A stretch of 64,000 nt of DNA, from contig NZ_FQUU01000015.1 of NCBI RefSeq assembly GCF_900129295.1, positions 53,001 through 117,000 on the forward strand. The letters run 5' to 3'. Below the pieces are notes generated by a model. The model was not told the origin of the DNA. It did no database searches and saw only the letters and a program-made list of their open reading frames with translations. Shown here piece after piece: positions 8,264-17,487 of this stretch (the stretch's first letter is position 1; each line of letters starts with the position of its first letter). The stretch is from Flavisolibacter ginsengisoli DSM 18119 (GTDB lineage Bacteria; Bacteroidota; Bacteroidia; Chitinophagales; Chitinophagaceae). The position numbers and the translations under genes were made by a program.

Positions 8264-11104
8264 CTATTTAATGTTATAGGAAAAACTGAGGCTGTAGTTA
8301 GTTCCATATTTACGATCGATGGCAAGAGCATCTGCATTGCTACCTGAATATTTACCATCGTCCTGCAAGTCATGATAATAAACAGCTCGCTGGTTTAGCA
8401 GATCTGAAATATTCAGTTTGAGCTCTCCCTTTTTATTCAGCACCTTTTTAGCAATTTGAAAATCAAGCAATGCCCTTGGGGCTTCCCATACCGGTGGAAT
8501 GTCATTTCCACCCACATACAGTATCCTTCTGCCTATCTGGTTAAAGAGTAAGGTGGTACTCAGGCCTGAAGGGTTCAGGTCATATTGCAGTGAAGCATTG
8601 ATCACATAGGGCGACTGACCCTGCATAGGCCTGTCCAACCTTGCACTTTCCCATTTCACCCTGTTATAGATGTAGGATATATTACTTTGGAAAGTGAAAT
8701 TGCGCAACGCCTGGCTGAAGTCAAGTTTCTTTCGCATTTCCAGTTCTGCTCCAAAGCTGTTGGCATTATCAGCATTGATATAATTAAATGTGCTGGAGCT
8801 TCCCGTACCCGACTGGTTAAAATATAATTCGATAGGGTTTTTAAAATATTTATAGAATAAACCAGCAGTAAATAACTCGCCTGCCCTGGGATACACCTCA
8901 TAACGCAGATCAGCATTCGTAACTTTTGTGCGCTGCAAGGATTTGATCCCCGTGACAGTAGCTCCCAACTCGAAATCAAAAAAAGCAAAATCACTCAGTT
9001 CCCTGAACTCAGGCCGGATCACTGTTTGAGATCCGGATAAGCGCAGGTTGGTCGTATTGCTTAATTTATAGGTAAGGTTAAGGGCGGGCAAATAATCTGT
9101 AACGCGTGTATGTACATGGCGTGGGTCTTTAGCATTCATACTACCTATCACCTGGTCAAAATCTTCCACCCTTAGTCCCCATACAGCTCTTAGACCGGAA
9201 GAAAACTGGTTATCTAACTGCAGGAATCCTGCGTTAAGAATGGAATTGGCCACGTACCTGTATTGCGATCCTGTCAGTTCGTTAAAGGCAAACTGGTTAC
9301 TTGTGGCGCTGCCATCGCCAAAGTTTGACGGATCAAAAATTTTATCAGCAGGTAACTGTCGAAGCGCCTTGTTATCACCTCCAGGAATATATACTGCAAA
9401 TGGCTTGGCGTCAAAAAGCCTGTCCTTCACCTGCACCATGTACCCACCTTTTATGGTTTGACTGTTGCCACCCCAATTAAATGTTTTGCTGGCATCGCCA
9501 CCACCAGTGTATATATATTCATTCAGGAACCCAAAATAACGGCTACCGGAAACCTGGGAAGTTTGAGAAGATGAAACATCCAATAAATACGGACCGGTTG
9601 GATCATTACCGTTTTGTGTATACCTGATCCTTCTTTGATCGGGCACATATTGATCAAGGATACCAAAGCTTCCATACCAATGCAGTTTGGTTTTCAACAT
9701 TGGAATATTATGGTCTCCTGTTAATTGGGTATTAAAGAAAGTATTGGATCTGAAAGCAAGTTCTGTTGCCCTTACATTGTCACCTATGTTACCAGCTGCG
9801 CCCTCATAATCTTTTCCAACCCGGTCAATAGCATAGTCAGTTGCATTTACATTAACCAGTGTTTTAGATGAAATCTTGCTGTTATTACCCAGTTGCAATG
9901 TCAGGTTGCCCAGGGCTCCCCATAATACATCCTGGCTGTATTTATGATTGGAATAAGAAAAGCTTGACACCGCATCATACTTTCTGTTATTCTGGTCCAC
10001 CTCGTTGATTACAAAAATGCTATTGTTGTATTGAAGGTTGCGCATGCTCCTGTTATAGGTCAGTGCAACAACACCACCTAATTTGTTTTTACCAATATGT
10101 GTATTGATACCTCCACTTAATTGAAAAGAAGTGTTCAGTAAAGGCAATACTTTAGAAGATACCGGCTGTGTGCTCCAGGTGTTTTCCAGCTTTTTTGCAT
10201 AATCAATTTGTTCCTGCCGGGAGAGGGCTGTGAATTGCCTCGAAGTAGGAAAACCTGCAGGCAATCCCCGGGTACCATCATCAAATCCCAACCAATCATT
10301 TTTGTCACCCTTATAAGTATAAAAATCCTTACCGATAGTCTGGCTGTTAAAACCTGTACCAACCTGTATGCTTAAAAAGTTAGCTGCAGGAACATCTTTG
10401 GTATTTACCTGTACCAGTCCCCCGGCCCACTCTCCCGGGGATTCGGGGACAAAGGCTTTATTGATAATGATATTATCAATAATGGAAGCAGGAAATATGT
10501 CGAATGAGAAACTTTTACGATCTGGTTCCGTGGTACCTAATAATACACCATTCAATAAAGCCTGGTTATACCTGTCCGCCAATCCTCTTACTACCAGGTA
10601 TTTACCTTCCTGGATAGAAGTACCCGGTACTCTTTTTAATACTTCACCTGTATTCTTATCAGGAGAACGGCGTATAGCTTCAGCCGATACCACCTGCGCT
10701 ATAGTATTTGTATTCTTCTGATAAGTGATCAGTGAGTTCACAGTTTCCTTCCTGGAATTACTGCTAGCCGTGATCACTATATTATTCAGGTCCTTGCTTT
10801 CTGTTTCAAGTACAAGATTCAATTCATTAACCTGCCCGGGGAGTACTTCCACATCACCCACCAATTTTGCCTTATATCCTACAGCAGTAAAACGAACTTC
10901 GTATTTTTTACCTGGGGCAAGATTTAATTCAAACTGTCCATCTACATTGGTGGATGTTCCTGCACCCCCGGTGACTTTTACAGAAACTCCCGGTATTGGC
11001 TCATTTTTATCATTCAACACTTTACCACTTACCTTCTGGACCTGGGCGTAGGTAATTGAACCAATTAACAAACAAAAAACTAAACTTACTATCCGAAACT
11101 TCAT
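8264..11104 (-). CDS. TonB-dependent outer-membrane receptor with N-terminal carboxypeptidase-like domain
   Basis: 946 residues. A signal peptide is followed by a carboxypeptidase-regulatory-like domain (residues about 23-110, VSGKVLNDKNEPIPGVSVKV). Then comes a plug domain (SLITYQKNTNTIAQVVSAEA, VLKRVPGTSIQEG, YLVVRGLADRYNQALLNG) and a long beta-barrel ending in YSLSFSYNIK. It imports a ligand across the outer membrane using TonB energy. The partner lipoprotein lies directly downstream. It is divergent from the PhoU-like/PiT pair, so a phosphorus-containing ligand is possible but unproven. Confidence 0.92.
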   Translation of the reverse strand: MKFRIVSLVFCLLIGSITYAQVQKVSGKVLNDKNEPIPGVSVKVTGGAGTSTNVDGQFELNLAPGKKYEVRFTAVGYKAKLVGDVEVLPGQVNELNLVLETESKDLNNIVITASSNSRKETVNSLITYQKNTNTIAQVVSAEAIRRSPDKNTGEVLKRVPGTSIQEGKYLVVRGLADRYNQALLNGVLLGTTEPDRKSFSFDIFPASIIDNIIINKAFVPESPGEWAGGLVQVNTKDVPAANFLSIQVGTGFNSQTIGKDFYTYKGDKNDWLGFDDGTRGLPAGFPTSRQFTALSRQEQIDYAKKLENTWSTQPVSSKVLPLLNTSFQLSGGINTHIGKNKLGGVVALTYNRSMRNLQYNNSIFVINEVDQNNRKYDAVSSFSYSNHKYSQDVLWGALGNLTLQLGNNSKISSKTLVNVNATDYAIDRVGKDYEGAAGNIGDNVRATELAFRSNTFFNTQLTGDHNIPMLKTKLHWYGSFGILDQYVPDQRRIRYTQNGNDPTGPYLLDVSSSQTSQVSGSRYFGFLNEYIYTGGGDASKTFNWGGNSQTIKGGYMVQVKDRLFDAKPFAVYIPGGDNKALRQLPADKIFDPSNFGDGSATSNQFAFNELTGSQYRYVANSILNAGFLQLDNQFSSGLRAVWGLRVEDFDQVIGSMNAKDPRHVHTRVTDYLPALNLTYKLSNTTNLRLSGSQTVIRPEFRELSDFAFFDFELGATVTGIKSLQRTKVTNADLRYEVYPRAGELFTAGLFYKYFKNPIELYFNQSGTGSSSTFNYINADNANSFGAELEMRKKLDFSQALRNFTFQSNISYIYNRVKWESARLDRPMQGQSPYVINASLQYDLNPSGLSTTLLFNQIGRRILYVGGNDIPPVWEAPRALLDFQIAKKVLNKKGELKLNISDLLNQRAVYYHDLQDDGKYSGSNADALAIDRKYGTNYSLSFSYNIK

Positions 11105-11520
11105 TCCGTCTTATTTGCGGCAAAGCACGTTCTATCATATTACCCTAAGGTTAACGCACAATTAAGGAATAGTGAACGGAATGTTATTGAATTGTTACCT
11201 GGAAAATGGCATAAATAAACAGTGATTGTATGATATGTAATATTATATATTATGATACAGGCATCCTATTCTATTAAAAGAATCAATGATCAATACAACA
11301 ATGCTTCAACAATAATTATAATTTATTTCTGCTATAGTAATAAGGCATCATAAAACAAAAGGCAGATTCTTTAAATAGGCTCTAGCTTTCATTTTATAGA
11401 ATTAGCACGATTTATGAATCGCATGTTACGTCTATATTAAGTTATTATTAATTTTCCGTTAAGTATTTCGGCCCAATGAATAGAACTTAACTTCGCCCCC
11501 GACCATTAAAAGTTGTCATT
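11105..11520. promoter_or_regulatory. 416-bp AT-rich divergent control region with inverted repeat
   Basis: No gene was seen here. It separates the TonB receptor (leftward) from the PhoU-like gene (rightward). A 9-bp arm TGTATGATA at 11227-11235 faces TATGATACA at 11251-11259, an inverted repeat with one mismatch and an AT-only spacer, possibly a shared operator. A TAACTTCG box at 11488-11495, 25 bp before the PhoU-like start, resembles the Bacteroidota -7 element. These are pattern readings only. Confidence 0.4.
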
Positions 11521-12162
11521 ATGAATATTTTCGCAAAATTGCTGGCTCCCAAGAACAAGGTTTTCTACGACTTATTTGAAAAAAGCGCGGACAATGTAAA
11601 ACAAATGGGTGTGTTATTGACCCAGGTAGTAACTGAGTCTGACTTTGATAAGCGCCAGACGCTGATATCAAAAATGGAAGACCTGGAACATGCCAACGAT
11701 GAGCTCACTCATAATCTTTTTACTGAACTGGGACGCAATTTTATTACCCCTTTCGACAGGGAAGATATTCACTACCTGGCCTCTGCCTTAGATGATATTG
11801 CCGATTTTATTTTTGCTTCAGCCAAGAAAGTAAACTTTTACAGGGTCAATCCCAATGATATAGGAATACACAAGCTGGCCGAGATCATTGTTCAAAGTAC
11901 CAATGAAGTGCGCAGCACTGTGGGCGAATTAAGAACGCTCAAGAATATGCGCCTGATCACAGAATCACTTGTCAGGATCAACAGTCTTGAAAATGAAGCA
12001 GATGATATTTTTGATATGAGCATTGAGCGTTTATTTGCTACCGAGCCTGATGCAAAAGAGGTTATTAAGAAAAGAGAGATCTACCAGGTGATGGAAACAG
12101 CCACAGATAAATGTGAAGACGCGGCCAATGTTATTGAATCAATTATTATTAAGTACGCATAG
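11521..12162 (+). CDS. DUF47 / PhoU-like regulator of phosphate transport
   Basis: 213 residues, almost fully helical, with the PhoU-like pattern of the DUF47 family: NVKQMGVLLTQVV, KMEDLEHANDELTHNLFTEL, and ITPFDREDIHYLASALDDIADF, where the last block holds metal-binding acidic residues. DUF47 genes commonly precede PiT phosphate transporters and are thought to restrain uptake. Here the PiT gene follows 89 bp downstream on the same strand, which strongly supports that role. It is cytoplasmic. Confidence 0.93.
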   Translation: MNIFAKLLAPKNKVFYDLFEKSADNVKQMGVLLTQVVTESDFDKRQTLISKMEDLEHANDELTHNLFTELGRNFITPFDREDIHYLASALDDIADFIFASAKKVNFYRVNPNDIGIHKLAEIIVQSTNEVRSTVGELRTLKNMRLITESLVRINSLENEADDIFDMSIERLFATEPDAKEVIKKREIYQVMETATDKCEDAANVIESIIIKYA

Positions 12163-12251
12163 GCCAAACAATGCCTTGTTATATAGCAGTTATGGTATAA
12201 GCGTCCTGGTAGTATAATATTCTGAATTCCCAATCATTTCAAATTGTCTTA

Positions 12252-13469
12252 ATGAGTTTCGTCCTCTCCATTATAGTCCTGGCATTAATATTTGATTTTA
12301 TTAATGGCTTTCATGATGCGGCCAACTCTATTGCCACTATCGTATCTACAAAGGTATTGACCCCTTTCCAGGCGGTAATCTGGGCAGCAGTATTCAATTT
12401 TGCCGCCTTTTTTATTTTTAAAGATCATGGAGTGGCCAATACAGTGGCCAAAACTGTGAAGCCGGAATATGTTACCGGTCACACAGGCCTGATTGTAGTG
12501 TTGGCTGGTTTGATAGCTGCCATTATCTGGAACTTACTTACCTGGTGGTTCGGCATACCTTCTTCCTCCTCTCATACATTGATTGGTGGCTTTGCAGGTG
12601 CCGGTGTGGCATTTGGGGGCTGGGGTGCTATCAATAGCGATCCTATTATTAAAACAGCCAGCTTTATAGTGGTGGCTCCCCTGGTTGGAATGTTCATAGC
12701 TTTTATCATTTCTCTCTGGTTTTTACTTTCCTTTCGAAAGGATTACCTGCCCAGGCTGGTTTCTATCCTGGTCATACTATTTGTAGTATGGTTCTTATAC
12801 GACCAGTTAATTTTAGACCCTAAAGAATTAGAAGGCAAAACGCATTATAAGACCTATTTCTGGCAGGTGTTTTTTTATACCAAGAACTTTAAATGGATAC
12901 TACTTTGCTTTATCCTGGTGGTATTTGCAGTATTCACCTTCTGGCTCAATACATTGAATGCCCACAAGTCAAACCTCTGGTTTAAACGACTGCAATTGAT
13001 TTCATCTGCTGCTTTCAGTATTGGCCATGGCGGCAATGATGCTCAAAAAGTCATGGGTATAATTATGGCTGCATTGGTGGCAAGCGATCCTGCAAGATAT
13101 AATATCAATCACATGGAATGGTGGGTGCCATTAGCTTGTTATTCCGCTATTGCCATGGGAACCATGAGCGGTGGATGGAAGATCGTTAAAACCATGGGCA
13201 CCCGTATCACCAAGGTTACTCCATTTGAAGGAGTTGCTGCTGAAACAGCAGGTGCCATTACCTTGTTTGTTACAGAAGCTTTGAAGATACCTGTAAGCAC
13301 CACGCATACGATCACTGGTGCCATTATGGGTGTTGGAGCCACTAAACGCTTATCAGCCGTTCGCTGGGGTGTAACCCTTAATCTCTTATGGGCCTGGATA
13401 CTAACCATTCCTATCAGCGCCGTGCTTGCAGCGGGTATTTTTTATATACTTCATTTTTTTCTTACATAA
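12252..13469 (+). CDS. PiT-family inorganic phosphate transporter
   Basis: 405 residues with about ten membrane segments. Both halves carry the PiT signature: FDFINGFHDAANSIATIVST near the N-terminus and SIGHGGNDAQKVMGIIMAAL in the second half, matching GxNDxxx. It also has WNLLTWWFGIPSSSSHTLIGG and its partner IPVSTTHTITGAIMGVG, the repeated SSSHT/STTHT blocks. It moves phosphate (usually as metal phosphate) across the inner membrane with protons or sodium. Paired with the upstream PhoU-like gene. Confidence 0.95.
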   Translation: MSFVLSIIVLALIFDFINGFHDAANSIATIVSTKVLTPFQAVIWAAVFNFAAFFIFKDHGVANTVAKTVKPEYVTGHTGLIVVLAGLIAAIIWNLLTWWFGIPSSSSHTLIGGFAGAGVAFGGWGAINSDPIIKTASFIVVAPLVGMFIAFIISLWFLLSFRKDYLPRLVSILVILFVVWFLYDQLILDPKELEGKTHYKTYFWQVFFYTKNFKWILLCFILVVFAVFTFWLNTLNAHKSNLWFKRLQLISSAAFSIGHGGNDAQKVMGIIMAALVASDPARYNINHMEWWVPLACYSAIAMGTMSGGWKIVKTMGTRITKVTPFEGVAAETAGAITLFVTEALKIPVSTTHTITGAIMGVGATKRLSAVRWGVTLNLLWAWILTIPISAVLAAGIFYILHFFLT

Positions 13470-13499
13470 TTTCCGAAGTTTGCGGCTTAACTTTCGCAA

Positions 13500-14555
13500 A
13501 TGGCAAAAATACTGGTAACAGGAGGTTGTGGATATATAGGGTCTCATACAATAGTTGACCTGATAGAGAACGGTTATGAAGTGATCTGCGTGGATAATAA
13601 TTCAAGGTCTAACCCTGCCGTTCTCGAAGGCGTTCAAAAAATAACAGGCAAAACCGTAAAGAACTACAAGGTTGACCTTTGTAATTTCGATGACACTTTT
13701 GCCATCTTCCAGGAAAATGAAGACATCAGTGGCATCATACATTTCGCGGCTTACAAAGCCGTAGGAGAGTCTGTTGAAAAGCCTTTATTATATTTTGAAA
13801 ACAACCTGTACTCACTTATTTCCTTGTTGAAATGCGTACAGGAATTCTCCATACCATGGTTTGTATTTTCCTCTTCCTGTACAGTATATGGTGAACCTGA
13901 CCAGCAAATGGTCACTGAAGAAACACCACCAAAGCCTGCTGCCTCACCGTACGGGTATACCAAGCAAATGGGCGAGCAAATACTGGGAGAATTTCAAAAA
14001 GCAAGCAAGACACAGGCTATATTATTACGCTACTTTAACCCTGTCGGTGCACATCCATCAGGGCTGATTGGCGAATTACCTATTGGCAAACCACAAAACC
14101 TGGTGCCTGCCATTACACAAACTGCTATTGGCAAGTTGCCCAAAATGATGGTCTTTGGCGATGATTACCCCACCCGTGACGGCAGTTGTGTAAGGGATTA
14201 TATACATGTATGTGATATCGCCCATGCACATACGCTGGCTATTAAGTATTTGCAAAAAGGTCACAATGCTGCTGGTTGCGAGGTGTTTAACCTGGGCACC
14301 GGCAATGGTGTGACAGTGCTGGAAGCCATCAAAGCTTTTGAAAAGGTAAGCGGTGTAAAACTTAATTACGAAATAGGTCCACGTCGTCCCGGTGATATCA
14401 TGGCCATCTATGCAAATAATGACAAGGCTAAGATGCGCCTGGGCTGGAATCCCGAACGAACACTCGAAGAAATGATGAGCACCGCATGGAATTGGGAATT
14501 GAAATTAAAACAGGATTCTTCCCTTCATGAGAACTCTAACTTTCAAATGAACTAG
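13500..14555 (+). CDS. galE: UDP-glucose 4-epimerase
   Basis: 351 residues, usual length for GalE. It interconverts UDP-glucose and UDP-galactose with bound NAD. The Rossmann motif TGGCGYIGSH is at residues 7-16. The catalytic SSSCTVYG (Ser) and SPYGYTK (Tyr-x-x-x-Lys) blocks are present, followed by LRYFNPVGAH and the sugar-binding RDGSCVRDYIHV region. It starts 30 bp after the PiT gene but belongs to a different pathway (sugar nucleotides for surface glycans). A TAACTTTCG sequence at 13488-13496 may be its own promoter box. Confidence 0.96.
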   Translation: MAKILVTGGCGYIGSHTIVDLIENGYEVICVDNNSRSNPAVLEGVQKITGKTVKNYKVDLCNFDDTFAIFQENEDISGIIHFAAYKAVGESVEKPLLYFENNLYSLISLLKCVQEFSIPWFVFSSSCTVYGEPDQQMVTEETPPKPAASPYGYTKQMGEQILGEFQKASKTQAILLRYFNPVGAHPSGLIGELPIGKPQNLVPAITQTAIGKLPKMMVFGDDYPTRDGSCVRDYIHVCDIAHAHTLAIKYLQKGHNAAGCEVFNLGTGNGVTVLEAIKAFEKVSGVKLNYEIGPRRPGDIMAIYANNDKAKMRLGWNPERTLEEMMSTAWNWELKLKQDSSLHENSNFQMN

Positions 14556-14631
14556 TTTTTAGCTTTCCTTGTCGAATATATTTTTCTATTATTGATGAGC
14601 TTGATACTTTTCTGCAGTTATTAAAACTGTA

Positions 14632-15378
14632 ATGAGAACTATCACTTGTGTTTCTTTCCTTACTCTTGTATTTTTTTTCGGTTGCACCAAATATGATAAG
14701 CCTGGCCATATGCCCAGGCCCGGGGTTGCATTAACCTTTGATGATTGTTATATTGATGAATGGTACGATTTCCTTCCCGTATTTGATTCCTTTCATGTGA
14801 AAGCCACGTTTTACATTTCCAATTACCAGAATTTAACTCAAGATCAAAAAAGCAAGCTTAAAATATTAAAAAATCATGGTCATGAGATTGCATATCATAC
14901 GCTGACTCATCCTGATATGGTGAAATTCCTGCGAAAAAACAGTATGGAAAGACTGGAAGGAGAAGAGATCCTTAAAGGATTGGTTCTGATGAATGCAGAT
15001 GGCTTCTATCCTAAAAATTTTGCCTATCCCTATGGAAGCCATACCGAGGTACTTGATAATTGTTTACTCAGGCGTTTTAGAAGCATTCGTTGTTTAAATG
15101 GATCCTCTGATTATGCAAAAAGCTTTACTTCCAATGAGGACAATTCAAAATTATTTGCCATAGGCATGGATAGATCCAGCGGAAAAACCATCAATGAGCT
15201 TTTGAACCTTGTCAATATTGCACAAAAGAATAATAATTGCCTGGTGCTGGTCGGGCATCATATTAACAGGGCAGAAAAAAACATGTATGTATCCCCGGAA
15301 AGGCTGCGAAAGATCATACAGGCGGTTATAGATAACAATATGAAATTCTATACGGTCTGTGACATTATGCGTCAATAG
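14632..15378 (+). CDS. Polysaccharide deacetylase (NodB-like) lipoprotein
   Basis: 248 residues. MRTITCVSFLTLVFFFGC ends in a lipobox Cys, so the protein is probably membrane-anchored outside the cytoplasm. The NodB homology domain follows: ALTFDDCYIDEW (motif 1, with the catalytic and metal Asp pair) and IAYHTLTHPDM (motif 2, H-x3-H metal ligands). FAYPYGSH fits motif 3. It probably removes N-acetyl or O-acetyl groups from a polysaccharide. The substrate is unknown. Confidence 0.87.
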   Translation: MRTITCVSFLTLVFFFGCTKYDKPGHMPRPGVALTFDDCYIDEWYDFLPVFDSFHVKATFYISNYQNLTQDQKSKLKILKNHGHEIAYHTLTHPDMVKFLRKNSMERLEGEEILKGLVLMNADGFYPKNFAYPYGSHTEVLDNCLLRRFRSIRCLNGSSDYAKSFTSNEDNSKLFAIGMDRSSGKTINELLNLVNIAQKNNNCLVLVGHHINRAEKNMYVSPERLRKIIQAVIDNNMKFYTVCDIMRQ

Positions 15379-15442
15379 CCAGGAATAACTATTTTAGGCA
15401 GGTAAGCAGATTGTTCGTTTATTTTGCAGCCAAATCGTTGGA

Positions 15443-16405
15443 ATGTTAAAAGATATACAACCGACCGGAAAGAAAGATACCCGGAGCGGATTCGGTGATG
15501 GAATTGCAGAAGCTGCCCGTAAAAATAAAAATGTTGTAGCCCTTACCGCCGATCTGGCTGGTTCACTGAAGCTGCAACAGTTCATCAAAGAATTTCCTGA
15601 ACGCTTTATACAGGTTGGTATTGCAGAAGCCAATATGATTGGCATTGCTGCGGGATTAACCATTGGAGGTAAGATACCTTTTACAACCACCTTTGCTAAC
15701 TTTTCTACCGGCCGTGTTTACGACCAGATACGGCAAAGTGTTGCCTATAGCGGTAAAAACGTAAAGATCTGTGCTTCTCACGCAGGCGTAACGCTTGGAG
15801 AAGACGGTGCCACCCACCAGATCCTGGAAGATATTGGCCTGATGAAAATGCTGCCAGGCATGACAGTAATAGTGCCATGTGATTATAACCAGACCAAGGC
15901 AGCCACGCTGGCGATAGCGGAATTTGAAGGACCAGTTTACCTGCGTTTTGGCCGCCCAAGCTGGCCCATTTTTACTGACCCCAACGAACCATTTGTCATT
16001 GGCAAAGCCCAACGTTTTTCAGAAGGTACAGATGTCAGCATCTTTGCCTGTGGGCATATGGTGTGGAATGCCATCCAGGCCGGGATAGCCCTTGAAGAAA
16101 AAGGACTAAGTGTGGAGGTGATCAATATCCATACGATCAAACCCCTTGATGAAGAAGCAGTTTTGAATTCTATCCGGAAGACCAAATGTGCAGTGACAGT
16201 GGAGGAACACAATATTATCGGTGGCCTGGGAGATGCCATAGCCCAGGTTGCAGCCAAAAACTTCCCTATTCCTATTGAATATGTAGGTACTAAGGACACT
16301 TTTGGCGAAAGTGGCACACCTGACCAGTTATTAAAGAAATATGGTTTAGATGTACCAGATATTATTGCAGCCACCGAGAAGGTCCTTTCAAAAAAGACAG
16401 CCTGA
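15443..16405 (+). CDS. Transketolase, C-terminal subunit (split form)
   Basis: 320 residues, covering only the pyrimidine-binding and C-terminal domains of transketolase. Visible blocks are VALTADLAGS, RFIQVGIAEANMIGIAAGL (with the conserved Glu that activates thiamine diphosphate), TFANFSTGRVYDQIRQ, HAGVTLGEDGATHQ and VYLRFGRP. The N-terminal, ThDP-phosphate-binding half is not in the neighbourhood, so it must be encoded elsewhere. Split transketolases of this type are common. A terminator follows immediately. Confidence 0.93.
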   Translation: MLKDIQPTGKKDTRSGFGDGIAEAARKNKNVVALTADLAGSLKLQQFIKEFPERFIQVGIAEANMIGIAAGLTIGGKIPFTTTFANFSTGRVYDQIRQSVAYSGKNVKICASHAGVTLGEDGATHQILEDIGLMKMLPGMTVIVPCDYNQTKAATLAIAEFEGPVYLRFGRPSWPIFTDPNEPFVIGKAQRFSEGTDVSIFACGHMVWNAIQAGIALEEKGLSVEVINIHTIKPLDEEAVLNSIRKTKCAVTVEEHNIIGGLGDAIAQVAAKNFPIPIEYVGTKDTFGESGTPDQLLKKYGLDVPDIIAATEKVLSKKTA

Positions 16406-16432
16406 TTCCTTTTTATAAAAACAAACCACCAG

Positions 16433-16454
16433 CCTTCCCTCCGGAAGGTTTTTT
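16433..16454 (+). terminator. Rho-independent terminator after transketolase
   Basis: A 6-bp stem (CCTTCC/GGAAGG) with a 4-base loop and six T residues, 28 bp after the stop codon. Confidence 0.85.
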
Positions 16455-16585
16455 GTTTTCGGCCTTTCATTAAAGCAATGCCACAGTACTCACATTATTA
16501 ATGATAAATATGTGAAATATTTTTAGAGCTCCTGGTCTTTTCATCGTTTTAGACCTGGCTTCCTTCTGCTTTTTTCAGACCATCA

Positions 16586-16699
16586 CCCTACCTTCTCCCT
16601 ATGTTCTACCTATGTCCTCCCTATCTAAGGTATAGATACTGCGTGATCATCACGCAGTATCTATACTGGAAGTAGGCGGTTGGTAGGGAGTTGATAGGG
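16586..16699. repeat. 114-bp symmetric element: 4 x 11-bp repeats, 37-bp palindrome, 3 x 11-bp inverted repeats
   Basis: Left arm 16586-16629: four consecutive 11-mers (CCCTACCTTCT, CCCTATGTTCT, ACCTATGTCCT, CCCTATCTAAG). Centre 16630-16666: a perfect 18-bp inverted repeat around one C (left arm GTATAGATACTGCGTGAT). Right arm 16667-16699: three 11-mers in opposite orientation (read on the minus strand CCCTATCAACT, CCCTACCAACC, GCCTACTTCCA). The parts tile without gaps. The rest of the 443-bp gap 16455-16897 has no gene or other structure that I could see. A TATCTTTA box at 16849-16856 may be the sigma-factor promoter. Confidence 0.9.
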
Positions 16700-16897
16700 C
16701 TTAAATACGTTGAAGTCAGGTGTGGGTTATTATATTGCATGGCATTAATGTTAAATATGATTCCTTGACAATAAATATTGACGGCTAGTTTCTGATGAAC
16801 TCGCTTTAAAGAACTGCAATGGAATGCAGAAAGTTTATCTCTTTAAAATTATCTTTACCGCCATCATAAAAATCCAGTTACCTGGAATTAAGAACCA

Positions 16898-17452
16898 ATG
16901 GCCCAAATAGAAAGATCAGATGCGGAACTGCTCATGCAGTTTAAAAATCCTGCTACAAAAGAACAGGCATTTACTGCTTTGATTAAAAAGTACCAGGAAA
17001 AGCTCTACTGGCATGTAAGAAGAATGGTTGTGGATCATGACGATGCCAATGACGTATTGCAAAATGTTTTTATTCGTGTATGGAATGGTTTGGAAAACTT
17101 CAGGGAAGATTCCCAGCTTTATACCTGGCTCTACCGTATTGGTACCAATGAATCTTTAACATTCCTGGAGGGGCAGAAAAAAAGAGCCTCGGTAAGCCTG
17201 AGTGATGTGGAAAGCGGATTAAGTAATAAGATAAAGGCTGACAGGTATTTTGATGCAAATAAGCTGGAGTGGAAATTACAGCTTGCCATTCAACAACTCC
17301 CTGAGAAACAAAAGGCTGTGTTCACTTTGAGATATTATGATGAAATGCCCTATGAAGAGATGAGCCGTGTACTGGATACCAGTGAAGGAGCATTAAAAGC
17401 CAGTTACCACCATGCGGTAAAAAAAATTGAAGATTATATCAAAAATCATTAA
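16898..17452 (+). CDS. ECF-type RNA polymerase sigma factor
   Basis: 184 residues. Region 2 is seen in DDANDVLQNVFIRVWNGLEN and YTWLYRIGTNESLTFL (promoter -10 recognition and melting). Region 4 is seen in LPEKQKAVFTLRYYDEMPYE and MSRVLDTSEGALKASYHHAV (helix-turn-helix for the -35). Only these two regions are present, as in extracytoplasmic-function sigma factors. The next two genes, a single-pass membrane protein and a small exported protein, look like its control partners. Confidence 0.93.
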   Translation: MAQIERSDAELLMQFKNPATKEQAFTALIKKYQEKLYWHVRRMVVDHDDANDVLQNVFIRVWNGLENFREDSQLYTWLYRIGTNESLTFLEGQKKRASVSLSDVESGLSNKIKADRYFDANKLEWKLQLAIQQLPEKQKAVFTLRYYDEMPYEEMSRVLDTSEGALKASYHHAVKKIEDYIKNH

Positions 17453-17487
17453 ACTTTGGAACCCTTTTTAGGTCCTAGATCTTGTAA

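Noticed and set aside
13488..13496. TAACTTTCG as promoter of galE
   Set aside because: It differs from TAnnTTTG, lacks a -33 TTG at a proper distance, and would give an almost leaderless transcript. Mentioned in the gene entry only.
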